Source: Balamuthia mandrillaris
Lineage: Eukaryota > Discosea > Longamoebia > Balamuthiidae
Reading direction: 5' to 3'
Assembly: GCA_031835245.1 (NCBI GenBank)
Contig: JAVKOQ010000616.1
Coordinates: 1 to 23,674, forward strand
DNA length: 23,674 bases
Part shown: positions 1 through 11,900 of the stretch, piece after piece
Position numbering within the stretch: position 1 is the stretch's first letter
Layout: each line of letters opens with the position of its first letter
Position numbers and translations under genes: made by a program
Notes under the pieces: model-generated
The model's input: the letters and a program-made list of their open reading frames with translations, nothing else
Told to the model about the DNA's origin: nothing
Databases searched by the model: none

Positions 1-1
1 C

Positions 2-1187
2 ACGCTGACCTGCATTCCAGGCGTCATCCACTACAACGACACAAAGATCCAGCTGCTCGATTTGCCGGGTATCATCGAGGGTGCCGCTCACGGCAAAGGC
101 CGAGGAAGACAGGTCATCGCCGTGGCCAAGTCCGCCGATCTCGTGCTGATGGTGCTGGACGCGGCCAAGGAGGGCAGCGTCCACAACCACCGCGCCATTC
201 TAGAGAACGAACTGCACACGGTGGGCCTTCGATTGAACCAGGACCCACCCGACATTTACTTCAAGGTCAAGCCCTCTGGCGGCGTGTCCTTCAACACGAC
301 GCTGCCCTTGACCAAGCTGGGACCCAATCCCAAGGACACCGTCTACAAGATCCTCAAAGAGTACAAGATCCACAACGCGGAGGTGCTGTTCAAGGAGGAC
401 GCTGACGTGGACCAGTTCATCGACGTGGTGGAGGGCAACCGAAAGTACGTCAAGTGCCTTTACGTCTACAACAAGATCGACATGGTAAGCTTGGAGCAGG
501 TGGATGAGCTGGCGCGGAGGCCCAACAGCATCGTCATAAGCTGTAACCTCAAGCTCAACCTGGACCGCCTGTTGGAGTACATCTGGGAGTACCTGGGCCT
601 TGTCCGCGTTTACACCAAGAAAAAGGGCAACCCTCCCAACTTTTCTGAACCTATCGTTCTTACTAGTACGTCTCCTCTCCCTCTCCCTCTCCCTCTCCCT
701 CTCCCTCTCCCTCTCCTCCCTCTCCCTCCTCCCTCTCCCTCTCCCTCTCCTCTCCCTCTCCCTCTCCCTCTCCCTCTCCTCTCCCTCTCCCTCTCCCTCT
801 CCCTCTCCCTCTCCCTCTCCCTCTCCCTCTCCCTCTCCCTCTCCCTCTCCCTCTCCCTCTCCCTCTCCCACTCCCACTTGTTAACATTCTTGTTGCTATT
901 TGTGTTAAATAGGAGGAAGAAATGGAGTGACAGTGCAAGCAGCATGCGCATCGGTACACAAAGAAATGATTAGCAACTTTAAGTACGCAATGGTATGGGG
1001 TACCAGCGCCAAACACTGTCCGCAACGGTGTGGTCTCTCCCACGAGCTGCACGACCAAGACGTGCTTCAAATCGCAGTCAAAACGGCAGAAGAACAACGT
1101 CACGACAAGAACTATGGAGACAAAGTGCAAGCCTACTATAAGAGCTACCATGAGAAAAAGAAGAAGAAGGCTAAGTTGAAGACATAA
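2..1187 (+). CDS. DRG2: DRG2/RBG2 GTPase, 3' part (2 exons, 5' end outside window)
   Basis: Developmentally regulated GTP-binding protein 2, an Obg-family cytosolic GTPase; in other eukaryotes it binds the partner DFRP2 and acts with ribosomes (family knowledge). The frame enters at base 2 with LTCIPGV, then the G3 box LLDLPG, the GAAHGKGRGRQVIAVAKSAD segment, the G4 box YNKID and a G5-like ISCNLKLNL. The sequence VGLRLNQDPPDIYFK is closer to DRG2 than to DRG1. Exon 1 is 2-665, with donor GTACGT. The intron 666-912 is filled by a CCCTCT repeat. Exon 2 is 913-1187 and carries the C-terminal TGS domain (FKYAMVWGTSAKHCPQRCGL), ending in a Lys-rich tail and TAA at 1185-1187. The splice joins in frame (R-G-R-N-G-V-T-V). 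The N-terminus with the P-loop lies upstream of the window. The assignment is firm. Confidence 0.95.
666..912 (+). repeat. CCCTCT hexanucleotide microsatellite filling the DRG2 intron
   Basis: From about 672 to 870 the intron is nearly pure (CCCTCT)n, with a few imperfect units near 717-780. It is pyrimidine on the sense strand of DRG2. The intron is flanked by GTACGT and ATAG. Unbroken frames through this tract are artefacts of the repeat, which contains no stop codons. Confidence 0.9.
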
Positions 1188-1295
1188 ACAACAATACTAC
1201 CCACACAAACAAAACAACAACACTTTTTCTTCACTTTACTGTCTTTTTTTTACAGAATGCACAAAGAAAAGAAAAGAAGAACGGCTGAACTGAAT
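1188..1295. other. Short 3' intergenic gap between convergent genes
   Basis: These 108 bases separate the DRG2 stop from the stop of the convergent NT5DC gene. The gap is A-rich at the left and T-rich in the middle, as expected for two 3' UTR/polyadenylation regions. No gene is visible. Confidence 0.6.
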
Positions 1296-1409
1296 TCAAA
1301 CAATATTTGTCGTACTGTTGGGTGGTGGCGCGATACGTGGTTCATGAGGCAGCAACGCACGATGCGGGTAGAATACCTGCACAAACCAAACAAATGAGTG
1401 AGTGAGCAA

Positions 1410-1461
<52 letters not shown>

Positions 1462-3112
1462 AAGAGAGAGAGGATGAGCATTGAGTGTAGGTTGAAAGAG
1501 AATAAAGGGAGGTTGGACGCACATAGCGGTCGTGCAACGGCACTTTGAGAAGGTTCTCAAGTCGACTGGTGTAGATGTCCGCGTGACGGCGAATCGTATA
1601 CCTTTAAAAAAAACAATAAGTTGCTGAAAGGAGGAATAAGATAGAAATGAACGTACGCAAAGAAGGAGTTGTTGTGATATGTTCTGCAGAAGTGAGAGAA
1701 AGATGAGTAATGGTAAAACGATTGCTTTGCGGATTAAAAAGCGGGCTTACTTGAACACGCTGCCAAAGTAGTCATTGAACAGATGTTTCAGAGCGTGCTT
1801 GTAAACATCTCTATGCTTTGTCCACTGTTCAATTGTTTCTTCCTCATCCCCAAACTCAGAACAGTCTCTATAACATTCCAACGAATAAATGAAATGACGA
1901 GCGATCGAGTCGAGAACAGAGAACGTGAGGAGAGAAATAGCGAAGACAAAATAGAAAGGAGCAAAGAGAAAAGAGAGACCTGAGCAATTTCTCCAAGTCA
2001 AGAAGATGAGTCAATATTTTGCGGTAACGAACAGAGTTCTGAATCTCTATTTCTTTCTCCAATGCTGCCACAATGAAGCCAGTTCTCCAACCCGTAAGAT
2101 TCGGTGCTACTATGTCCGCATCTATTTTGTAAAAAAGAGTGAGGAAAACCAGAAAAGTTAGACAAACAAACAAAACTTAAAAAATAAAACCGAAAAAGAA
2201 AGTTTAAAATCAATCTAACAAACAAACATACCTAAATGATCTCCAAAGAAAAGAATAGAGTTGCCGCTCCACCCAGTAAGCTTTTCCAGCTCGTTCAAGC
2301 TGCCATGCACATAAACCTCTCCTGCCTTTAACCCCTGGACCTGCTTCCAAGTGAACCGTCCCGTCCCTCGATCTACCTTTCGAAACGGTCTCACTTGCGA
2401 GTAAAAGAGCGGTTTTTGAGCGTCTGTGATGATGACATCAAACAGACTTTCCCATGAAGAAGAAGACGAAGACAGCATGTGTCTCATCCCAGCGTCGACG
2501 AAGTGGTAAGAGCTATTGGTGAGGAGAAACAGCTTTTTGCCCATTTTCTCCCGAAGACGTTGAAGAAGAGCTGCAACGTTTGGACTCTTTCCAAGATATT
2601 TAGGCAAGTCGTAGAGGATTTCTTTGTGTAGAATACCTCGTTCGTGGGCTACTTTTATTGCGGATGCGATGTCTTCGTGGATTGCGAATGCATTGAATGA
2701 TATGCCATTGTCTGTTTGAGGACACAAGTCAGCACACCAATTTCTTATTTCTGCTCACTGCTTTCTCCTTCTAGTTTGCTTTTTCTTTATAATTTTTTTC
2801 CTTTTTTTCATTCAAAACTGAAGAGTTAAACCTTACCGACAAAGTACTGGATCACATCAGCGAGAAGGCAAACTTCTGCATTGCTGAAAATGTCTGAAAT
2901 GAATCGTAATGTGGGGTGATCTTCCTAATTACAAGAATGGGTGCATAAGGACCAGGCAAAAATACAACGATAAAAGTTATTATATATACGTTGATTCTGT
3001 TATTGGGATAAGCTTCGCTGACTTCCTCTGCACTCAACGCTCGACGGCCATGCACGCTATTAAAGAAGAGACAAAACACAAAAAGCAAGAAACCGAACAT
3101 AAACAATAGGGC

Positions 3113-3156
<44 letters not shown>

Positions 3157-3819
3157 GCGAAACCAAGAATAAACCCGATAAAAGGAATCTAGTTTTAGGA
3201 GATGGCCTTTGCTGACGTCGTAGTGAAGTCCTCTTACGGCAAAGGTAGGATCGTATTCCTTAGTATGTAACTCTGATGGATATCTGCATGTAACTCAACA
3301 AAATAAATATCATGGAATATAAAAAAGAGGTGAAGAAGAAGAAGAAGAAGAAGAAGAAGAAGAAGAAGAAGAACAAGAAGAAGAAGAAGAAGAAGAAGAA
3401 GAAGAAGAAGAAGAAGAAGAAGAAGAAGAAGAAGAAGAAGAAGAAGAAGAAGAAGAAGAAGAAGAAGACGAAGAAGAAGAAGAAGAAGAAGAAGAAGACG
3501 AAGAAGAACAAGAAGAAGAAGAAACCCGTATTTATCAATAAGGCGGTCCAAAGCCAAGCGATAGATCAGTGGCTCTACCTGGGGAGAATAGTTGGCCAAA
3601 GTATAGTCGTAGTCGAATCCTATCACCTTGATATCTCCAAGTCTTATTTCCTGGTTCACAAAAACATCCTATATTTGTTTGCGTTTGGTTATTGGAACGA
3701 ACCGTTAAGAAAGAGAAGTGAGGACAGAGAGAGACGACGAGAGAGTGCGGAAGAAAGGAGTCGAATGAGATAATAGGGAGAAGAAGATACAAAGAGGAGA
3801 GAGAAGAACGGAAGAACAC

Positions 3820-3863
<44 letters not shown>

Positions 3864-3889
3864 ATAAAGAGTGAAAACAACGGAAGAGC

Positions 3890-3925
<36 letters not shown>

Positions 3926-4366
3926 CCAAATGACCAAGAAGAAAGGAACGAGATGGAACAAATCAAAAAATAGAAAAAACAAGAACGAACGGTGGGCTTG
4001 TTCAAGGGAATGCTCTTCAAAACGTCGTCATGTCGCTCTCGCTCGAGGAACTCCTGGTAATAATGGAGCATCTGTTTGTTTCTTTTGGGCTCCACCAACG
4101 CAGCGCGAGGCGGTAGTTCTGGCACTGATCATCATCAACACCGTAGAGCGGCCGAGCGGTCAGCAATCAAAAAGTGATGGTGAGAGAGGGAGAGAGAGGG
4201 AGAAACCTGTTGGAAATGGTGAAGCTGAACAGAAACGACGCTGGGAAAAGGAACTGCACGCTGATGCCACACTGAGCCGACAAGGGGTGAGCGCGAAGCG
4301 ATGGCGAGCCGCGCAGCTGGGGCCAGCCCATCGCAAACCTGCCACCTCCCACCTTCCGACGTTCAT
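1296..4366 (-). CDS. NT5DC-family HAD 5'-nucleotidase-like protein, 11 exons, probable mitochondrial leader
   Basis: Member of the NT5DC2/NT5DC3 and plant HAD-IG 5'-nucleotidase family. Predicted Mg-dependent phosphohydrolase of the HAD superfamily; the physiological substrate is not established. Exons (minus): 4207-4366, 3991-4124, 3526-3668, 3164-3283, 2990-3056, 2837-2924, 2232-2711, 1980-2121, 1751-1867, 1523-1601, 1296-1376. All junctions are GT-AG, all phases agree, and the sum is 1611 nt (536 aa). HAD motif I is GFDYDYTLA (D117, D119), motif II LFLLTNS (T302), motif III Lys337 (AQKP), motif IV FFGDHLDAD (D395, D400). The family blocks [13 protein letters not shown] and [16 protein letters not shown] are present. 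The first exon encodes 53 residues rich in Arg, Ser and Ala with one acidic residue and an RRFCSA site, typical of a mitochondrial presequence. Near-identical introns 2-4 and 10 hold CT/CTT microsatellites (sense strand). The start ATG at 4366 follows an A-rich leader. Confidence 0.93.
1416..1473. repeat. GA microsatellite in NT5DC intron 10
   Basis: A (GA)n run on the plus strand, (CT)n in the sense of the minus-strand gene, inside the intron 1377-1522 (donor GTGCGT, acceptor GCAG). Confidence 0.9.
3116..3154. repeat. GA microsatellite in NT5DC intron 4
   Basis: A perfect (GA)n tract inside the intron 3057-3163. It reads (CT)n in the sense of the host gene. Confidence 0.9.
3332..3522. repeat. 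GAA/TTC trinucleotide microsatellite in NT5DC intron 3
   Basis: About 190 bases of almost pure GAA on the plus strand, with a few GAC and CAA interruptions. It lies inside the intron 3284-3525 and reads TTC in the sense of the gene. It produces spurious poly-Lys, poly-Leu and poly-Phe frames. Confidence 0.92.
3669..3990. repeat. Two GA microsatellites in NT5DC intron 2
   Basis: This 322-nt intron contains (GA)n at about 3822-3861 and 3893-3920, plus imperfect purine runs. Both are CT in the sense of the host gene. The donor is GTTCGT and the acceptor ATAG. Confidence 0.85.
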
Positions 4367-4677
4367 CCTTTTTTTTTTTTTGTTAAAATTTCGCGTCGAC
4401 CCGGATTCACCAGCCTGGTTGGTTTTTGTGTCGACAATTTTACGATACGCGTTCGACTCCCGCTGTTGTGCATTTATTAATAACTGGCTGAAGAGAAATG
4501 GCAAGGGAAAAAAGGCCAGCAAAAAAAGTCCCTGCGCTTCCCTGCTACTTCCAGCGGGGAAATTTGGTGTCGACAAGGACCATTGTCAAACCGAACCACT
4601 GCGCGTTGGCCAAATTTTTAATTTATTTTTATTTTTATTTTTATTTTTATTTTTATATATAAAAATGTTTTTGTTAT
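4367..4677. promoter_or_regulatory. Intergenic: NT5DC promoter and TRM61 3' flank
   Basis: These 311 bases lie upstream of the NT5DC start (4366, minus) and downstream of the TRM61 stop (4678, minus). Next to the ATG is a T13 run (A-rich leader in sense). GTCGAC occurs three times, at 4395-4400, 4430-4435 and 4569-4574. A tRNA T-arm/B-box-like string, GTTCGACTCCC, is at 4451-4461. An (ATTTTT)n tract at about 4617-4660 borders the TRM61 stop and probably belongs to its 3' end. No gene is visible. Confidence 0.6.
4430..4435. promoter_or_regulatory. GTCGAC motif upstream of NT5DC
   Basis: In the sense of NT5DC this reads aaTTGTCGACACaa, 64 bp before the ATG. It is one of eight intergenic copies; others in the same gap are at 4395 and 4569. 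A core-promoter role is inferred. Confidence 0.45.
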
Positions 4678-6462
<1,785 letters not shown>

Positions 6463-6490
6463 CTTTTTTTATTTTTGTTTTTTTAACCGT

Positions 6491-6496
6491 GTCGAC
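6491..6496. promoter_or_regulatory. GTCGAC motif upstream of TRM61
   Basis: In the sense of TRM61 it reads aaTGTCGACACgg, 29 bp upstream of the ATG, the same spacing as the nearest copy upstream of NT5DC (4395). Role inferred. Confidence 0.45.
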
Positions 6497-6570
6497 ATTA
6501 ATATATGCTATTAGTAGATGTTTCTACTTTCTCCAACCTATTAGCCCTCTACCTATTACTGCCACTTGGC

Positions 6571-6625
6571 CGACGTCATCGCTGTGATGTCATCATGACG
6601 TGTCATTTGATCAAATGATGTCATC
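6571..6625. promoter_or_regulatory. Cluster of CRE/ATF-like elements
   Basis: GACGTCAT (6572-6579), GATGTCAT (6586-6593), ATGACGTG (6595-6602) and GATGTCAT (6617-6624) lie within 55 bases. These are bZIP (CREB/ATF)-type half or full sites by established consensus. Function here is inferred from position and clustering. Confidence 0.5.
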
Positions 6626-6631
6626 TTTATT

Positions 6632-6641
6632 CCTTATAAGG
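6632..6641. promoter_or_regulatory. Perfect CArG box (MADS/SRF-type site)
   Basis: CCTTATAAGG matches CC(A/T)6GG exactly and is extended by two flanking bases each side to the palindrome TTCCTTATAAGGAA. It lies about 200 bp before the DUF4832 start. MADS-box SRF-type factors bind such sites in animals, fungi and amoebae. Confidence 0.45.
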
Positions 6642-6838
6642 AAACATTACGTAAATAAGTTAATCAAGATTGTAATTTGGCTAAATGGATTAATTCGAGG
6701 CATCTCATTGGTGGGTCTCGTATATTAACAAAAAAAAAAGTGCGCGCATCACGTGTTGAGCGTTATACCTTCCTTCTTCTTTCTTTCGCAGCGGTACACA
6801 AACTCAAAAACTCAAAACTAACTTGCGCGCAAACGAAC

Positions 6839-8613
6839 ATGACGCACTCTCTGTTCGTTCAGCTGTTCATCCTGTTGGGCGTTTCCTCGGTGTTGTGGCT
6901 GGGATGGGCCGAGGCTCAACGCGAGCTCGTCTACTCCCAGGAGAGACAGCAAGGCAACCCGTTGCGAGGCTGGATGACCTACGGCGGAGGTAAAGTCTCC
7001 CTGGAGTACAGCTACTTCTCCATGCACACGCTGATGACCGGCCCGAACACTTTTGAATGGGAGGAGCTCGATGGTTGGATTGAAGACGTTGCCGCAAAGT
7101 ATACATTCTTTTTTGTTGCTTCTTCTTTTGTTTAACCAGATCTTTGGTTGCTTATTTTTCTTCATACAACAACAAACGAACAGAAAGAGGCATGTAGTAT
7201 TTCGCGTGGTGGTGGACTATCCAGGAGATCCATTCTACAAGGCGCCGACCTACTTGGACCTGGACTACACCGATTACACTGCCTACGGCGACTCCGGCAG
7301 ATATCCCGACTACACCAACGAGGACTTTCAGGACGCTCTCGTCAACTTTATAGCCGCTTTGGGAGAGCGCTATGATGGAGATCAGCGCATTGCTGCTATA
7401 AAGGTTTTCTTCCTTTCTGTCTTTCTTAAGTTTTCGTGTCTTTTAGCTTAAAAAAAAATAAATAAACAGGTGGGCCTTCTTGGTTATTGGGGAGAATGGC
7501 ACATGTTGGAGGGATTCCCATCCAAAGCGTTGCAAGAGAAGGTCTTACAAGCCTTTGATGACGCCTTTGACACAACTCACGTCCTTGTTAGCGTTGATGC
7601 CGTATGTCGTTTCTCTTTCTTTCTCTTTCTCCTTCTCCTTCTCCTCCTCCTTCTCCTGCTCTTTCTCCTTATCTTTCTCTTTCTCCTTCTCCTTCTCTTT
7701 CTCTTTCGCCGTTTCTTTCCCGTTTAGCTTCCTTCTTACCACTGTATTCCATTGCAGTTAGAGCGCAGCAACGGAGAAGAGCTCAAGAACCACCAAATCG
7801 GTCTTCACGACGACTCCTACGCCGGCTCCACGCTGCAGCAAAGCTATCCAGCCTCGGTGGAGCAAGGCACCGATCAACGTTGGAAGGAGCTGATGTTTGG
7901 CGGAGAGCTCACCTACGAAGTCGGCGGCGATCAGGACACCTTCTTCAACAAGGCGAGCGGCCTTCAAAAGTTCCTGGACACCATAGAGAAGATGCCCGTC
8001 TCGTGGTTGCTCAACGAGGCCATCAAGGATTATGGCGCCACGGCTTTGGAGAGAGCCAGAGAGGCGGAGAGCAGGATGGGCTATCAGTACTATGTTCGCT
8101 CCGTGGCTGCCCTCTCCAACGGCATTGAAGTGGAGGTGGAAAACAGAGGTGCGGAGGCTTCTTTCTTTTGAAGTTCTTCTCGTTCCTTTTCGGTTGTTCT
8201 TCATGTTGTTGACGATGTTCTTTCCAAAAGGTTCAACTCCGTTCTACTATGAAATTAGTTTGGAGGCATCCATCGATGGAGGAGAGACGGTGCTAACCTC
8301 TTCCACGGAAGACTCCAACGAGCTTGCCTTCCTCCAAAACGGAACCTCTGTTGTGATCTTCTTGCCGTTTGAGGCGGCAGCAGGCTCTTCGCTGGACGTC
8401 ACTCTGGCTCTTCGCAGCCCCATGCTGTTGGACGGCCAGAAGATCTTCTTTGCCAATGAAGAAGTGGAGGATGATGCAACGCTTGCAGTCAACGGCTTAG
8501 TTGTCTCCTCCGAGACGGGTGACGGAGGAGATGGTAATGATGGAGGAGATGGTAATGATGGAGGAGATGGTTCCGGTGCGAGTTGCCTTTGTTCAGTTCG
8601 TTTTGGCTTTTGA
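6839..8613 (+). CDS. Secreted DUF4874/DUF4832 protein
   Basis: Predicted secreted protein of the DUF4874-DUF4832 family, thought to have a glycoside-hydrolase-like barrel; the activity is not established. Exons: 6839-7098, 7184-7403, 7470-7601, 7758-8148, 8231-8613; 1386 nt, 461 aa, all phases consistent. Residues 1-27 are a signal peptide (hydrophobic LFILLGVSSVLWLGWA, then AEAQ). Family blocks: NPLRGWMTYGG, LMTGPNTFEWEELDG, VVFRVVVDYPG, and GLLGYWGEWHMLEGFPS in exon 3; the later STPFYYEISL block begins the C-terminal beta region. The end is a GDGGDGNDGG low-complexity tail. An alternative last junction is possible: GTGCGA at 8578 spliced to 8670, ending GSGHNVGG with stop 8687-8689; the preceding intron uses a similar donor, GTGCGG. 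Intron 3 is a CTTTCT-rich tract. Confidence 0.85.
7602..7757 (+). repeat. CT-rich compound microsatellite in DUF4832 gene intron 3
   Basis: Imperfect CTTTCT/CTCCTT repeats at about 7611-7715, pyrimidine in the sense of the host gene. Donor GTATGT, acceptor TGCAG. Confidence 0.85.
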
Positions 8614-8687
8614 GTAACTTATTAGTGTTGAAACCCACAACGCAATAATAAAAGACCACCAATCAACAGGGCACAATGTTGGAGGGT

Positions 8688-8733
<46 letters not shown>

Positions 8734-8772
8734 TCAGGAAAGAAAAAAGGGCAAAAGCAACAGAGAGAAGGC
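8614..8772. repeat. 3' gap between convergent genes with GA microsatellite
   Basis: 159 bases between the DUF4832 stop and the NPRL3 stop. A perfect (GA)n tract runs from about 8690 to 8729. It is pyrimidine in the sense of NPRL3. An AATAATAAAA string at about 8644 could be a polyadenylation signal for the plus-strand gene. Confidence 0.6.
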
Positions 8773-11743
8773 TTAAGTGTATTGGTCTTCTTCAGGTGAT
8801 TCATGCGCGCATGTGATGATGAGGCGTTGGTACTTGTCCACAACACTATCAAAGTCATCCCGTTTTATGCCTCGCCGCCAAAGTATTTCTTCTGTGTGGT
8901 GCTTTCCTCTAAAGAAGGGGCATAACCTTTGTAATATCCAAAGTAAGAGACGGAAGAAACCGAACAAAAAAAGTAATAAAGCAAACGAACCGTAGAAACA
9001 TGTTGAAAGCAGCAGAGTTATCATTGAATCGTTGCACGTACTTGAGCTCATATTTCGTTAGCGGCAATGGGGTCAATGGCAAATGTTGCGGTGATGTACG
9101 GTAAGGAGGAGACACAAAACTATCATCTTCTTTTTCGTCACCACTTCTATCATCTTCTACGTTCTCGCTTCCTTGGTCTTCTTCGTCATCGTTTGCTTCA
9201 TCCGCATCTGATTCGCTTCCTTCCTGTTCGGCTTCTTCATCCTCTTCATCTCCATCAGTTTCGTGGTTGTTCTCATTTGTGTTCGACTTTAAAGAGGACT
9301 GATCAGACGGTGATAGAGAAGCAGAAAGTAATGAAGAAACACGTTTCCGCCGTCTTCCGTTCTTTCTCTTTGAGCCCAATAGCATTCGTTGTTCTTGTGT
9401 CTCATCCTCTTCTCCCTTCTTCACCCTATTCCTCTTCTGCATCATCATCGCCCTATTCCTTAAATATTTTTCTTCAACCTCCTTCGGCACGTTGAGATAG
9501 TAATACGTGTTGACCTCCATAAGAAGCCCCTGTCGCAGCAACCACATGACCACTGGAATAAAGTCCTTCTGCTTGGGGGTGGAGTAGGCCTGCACGTGCG
9601 CGATCAACGGCTTGGGCTGAGAGAACTTAGCTAACACCTCCGCCAGACGAAAGGAAGGAAAGCTGAACTGGAAGCTCTGATCGCGAGGGGCCATTTGAAG
9701 CTCGGTCTTGGGATGGATAATGAAGACAGAGTGCGGAGTCAACGCTTTGATGATCTTGCCTTTGCGCCAATACACGAAATGAGCGGCCATCAAGAAGATC
9801 TGATTGAGAGGAATATTGGTTTCGATGCTTATCTCCAGGAAGCTTTTTGTGAAACTGATGCTCGAATAATAGTTGCCTGCAGCAGCGGTGGATGGTCCTC
9901 CTCCACTTCCTCTCTCTTTCCCATCGACATTGCTAGAACCGCTTCCACCACTCCCACTGCTACCTCCACTACGAAAGGGGAAGAGAGCATCGAGAAAGAG
10001 TTGAATGGTGGAGGAGGAGTCTTGGGGCAGAGCTCGAAGGATGCTCTGACGAGACTCTAGAAGCAGAAGGGTGTGATAAGGTCGAAGAGGATAAAGACGA
10101 GGTGAATAGCTGTTCGTAGACCCACTAGAAGCAGAAGAAATTAAAGAGTTGTTGTTCGGAATGGAAGTGCTTGTGTCGAAAAGGCTGAGATGAATGTCAA
10201 TCCATCGATTGACGCTGACCTGTACTTGTCGGTTTTCGACAAGACCGTGATAGATTTCACGAAACTCGTGCGCCAGTGGGCTCGCGTTCAGAATATCGTC
10301 TGTAAGTTGTTGGTGGTCTGTTTTTTTAAATGTAAGCATGCGAAAGAAAGAAACGATAAGAAAGGGAAAGAAAAGAACAAAAAACGAAAACTGACCAGGA
10401 GGCTTCTCTCCCTTCTTGCAGTTGACCTGCCTGAATAACCACCGCTCCCTCACGTTCAACATAGCCTGCACCTCGTTAGTCAGATACCCGCAGCGCTGCT
10501 GCTCGTGCCGCAGCGCAGTGACAAACTGCCTGACAACCCGCTTATACATGGCATAGCAGCGGCCACCGTCTTTCCGGGCCTCCTCCGCAGTGATGACAAA
10601 GACCAGGTTGAACTGGTTGAGGGAGTCGGGGATGCCCTCGATGTTGCCGCTCTTGGTCAGCTTCCTGGCCTTGATAAAGTTCTCCCTGCGTTGCTCCTCC
10701 TTGACTTTGGCCTTCCATCTCTGTTGCTGATGGTGCTGTTGTTTGGCGGATTGAGAAGAGGAAGACGAGTGATGATATTTCTTCTTCTTCTCCTCCAACC
10801 AAACGGGGTAGCCCAAAAAGAGAGTGCCATCGATGGCAAGGTCAAAGCCTTCACTGCAAGCAGCTTGTTGTGGCGGTGCCTCTTTGCCGTTTTTGTTGTC
10901 GTTGTAGCTGTTGTTGCTTGTTGTTTGTTTCGGTTGAGAAGAAGAAGAAGAGAGAGAAGGAGAGGAAATGACGCGTTTGGGGGTGAGCAAAGGGGCGATC
11001 ACGGCGGAGGGCATGTTGTAGGGTCCCTCCCTCCATCTTTGGCTGTTCACAGCCACCGGCTGCTGCGGCTGCAGCGAGTCCCTCAGCGATACGCTTCCAC
11101 CGCCGCCGTTGGCCAAGGGCAACGTGGTGTAAGAGGAAGAGGCGGCCGAGGAAACGGAAGCAGCAAAAGCCGAGGCGGAGGAAAATGATGATCCATCATT
11201 TGAGGCCACCGACGAAGAAGAAGTGGAAGAGGCTGCCGAGCCACCGCCGGAGGTGATCGTCCCAACAGCCACCGCAGCGTTTACCACATGGTTCGAAGCC
11301 ACCAGTGAGCCTATTTCTGAGCCTCCTCCCCCATCCAAAAACGAAGAAGAAGAAGAGACACCGCCACCGCCACCAGAGCGAGAAAGAGCCGGCTGCGTTT
11401 GACTTCTGGTCACGGGGGCGGCCGTTCGTCGAGGGGGAAGGGGAGCGGCGTGGTGGTGGTGGTGAGAGGAGAGCTCGGGGGGAGCGTGCAGGCGGGCGTC
11501 GAAGGCGCGGAGGGTCTCGGTGGTGACGTGGGCGCGGGTGACCTCGGGGTAGCGAAAGACCAGCTGGGCGCCGCGGTTGTCGCTGTGGCACACAAAGATG
11601 ATGCCGAGGAAGCCCTTTTGCTCGTCCTCGCCGCCTCCTCCTCCTCCTCCTCCGCTGCTGCTGCGGTCTTCGGAAGAAGAGCGAGGAGGGGAGGAGGACG
11701 AGGAAGGAGAGGAGGAGGGACCTCGCTCCGGACTGTTGTACAT
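8773..11743 (-). CDS. NPRL3: NPRL3, GATOR1/SEACIT complex subunit
   Basis: Nitrogen permease regulator 3-like protein. With NPRL2 and DEPDC5 it forms GATOR1, the GTPase-activating complex for Rag GTPases that restrains TORC1 at the lysosome or vacuole when amino acids are scarce (family knowledge). Exons (minus): 10396-11743, 8991-10317, 8773-8926; 2829 nt, 942 aa. The N-terminal longin-like strand is GFLGIIFVCHSDNRGAQL followed by VFRYP. Further blocks are DGTLFLGYPVW, FNLVFVITAEEARK and CYAMYKRVVRQFVTALRHE. The later part has IPLNQIFLMAAHFVYWRKGK and the winged-helix-like FIPVVMWLLRQGLLMEVNTY. The C-terminus is FFRGKHHTEEILWRRGIKRD then RLIITCAHES. Long Ser/Gly-rich linkers and an acidic stretch enlarge it beyond the usual 500-600 residues. 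Intron 1 (10318-10395) is 78 nt with no in-frame stop. Start 11743 is the first ATG in the frame and faces a divergent gene. Confidence 0.93.
10318..10395 (-). other. NPRL3 intron 1, length a multiple of three and stop-free
   Basis: Donor GTCAGT, acceptor AAACAG, 78 nt. Retention would insert 26 mostly hydrophobic residues (Phe/Leu-rich) without shifting frame. It is called an intron because of the sharp compositional change, the T-rich acceptor region and the family alignment across the junction (KPPG joined to HQQLTDDI). Confidence 0.75.
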
Positions 11744-11900
11744 ACGGCAGTCAGCGCTGGAGGGCCTTGCTTTGCTCTTTCGTTCTTTCTTTCACTCCGC
11801 GCTAAATTCCTTAAATTCCTCTTTTTCATGTTTTTCATTTTGTCGACCTTTCCTTTTTCGTCTACAAAAGAAAGAAAAAAGAAGGGGAAAGGTACAAAAA
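11744..11900. promoter_or_regulatory. Compact bidirectional promoter, NPRL3 and the 11901 gene
   Basis: 157 bases separate the two divergent start codons. TTTTGTCGACC at 11839-11849 contains the recurrent GTCGAC (11842-11847), 59 bp before the plus-strand ATG and 99 bp from the NPRL3 ATG. A purine-rich leader precedes the plus-strand ATG. Confidence 0.55.

Larger units (their letters stand above)
6463..6838. promoter_or_regulatory. Bidirectional promoter between TRM61 and the DUF4832 gene
   Basis: 376 bases between divergent starts. Near TRM61 are an A-rich leader (sense) and GTCGAC at 6491-6496, 29 bp from its ATG. In the middle are four TGACGTCA/TGATGTCA-type CRE-like sites (6571-6625), a 14-bp palindrome CATTTGATCAAATG (6605-6618) and a perfect CArG box CCTTATAAGG (6632-6641). 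No gene is visible. Confidence 0.65.

Noticed and set aside
200-1151. Minus-strand Gly/Glu/Arg-rich frames opposite DRG2
   Set aside because: Shadows of the CCCTCT intron repeat and of the DRG2 exon.
3312-3538. Poly-Lys, poly-Leu and poly-Phe frames
   Set aside because: They read through the GAA microsatellite, which lies inside an NT5DC intron with consistent splice phases.
11577-11900. N-terminal extension of the 11901 gene back to 11577
   Set aside because: It overlaps NPRL3 exon 1 on the other strand and crosses the shared promoter. The A-rich leader and compositional change favour the ATG at 11901.
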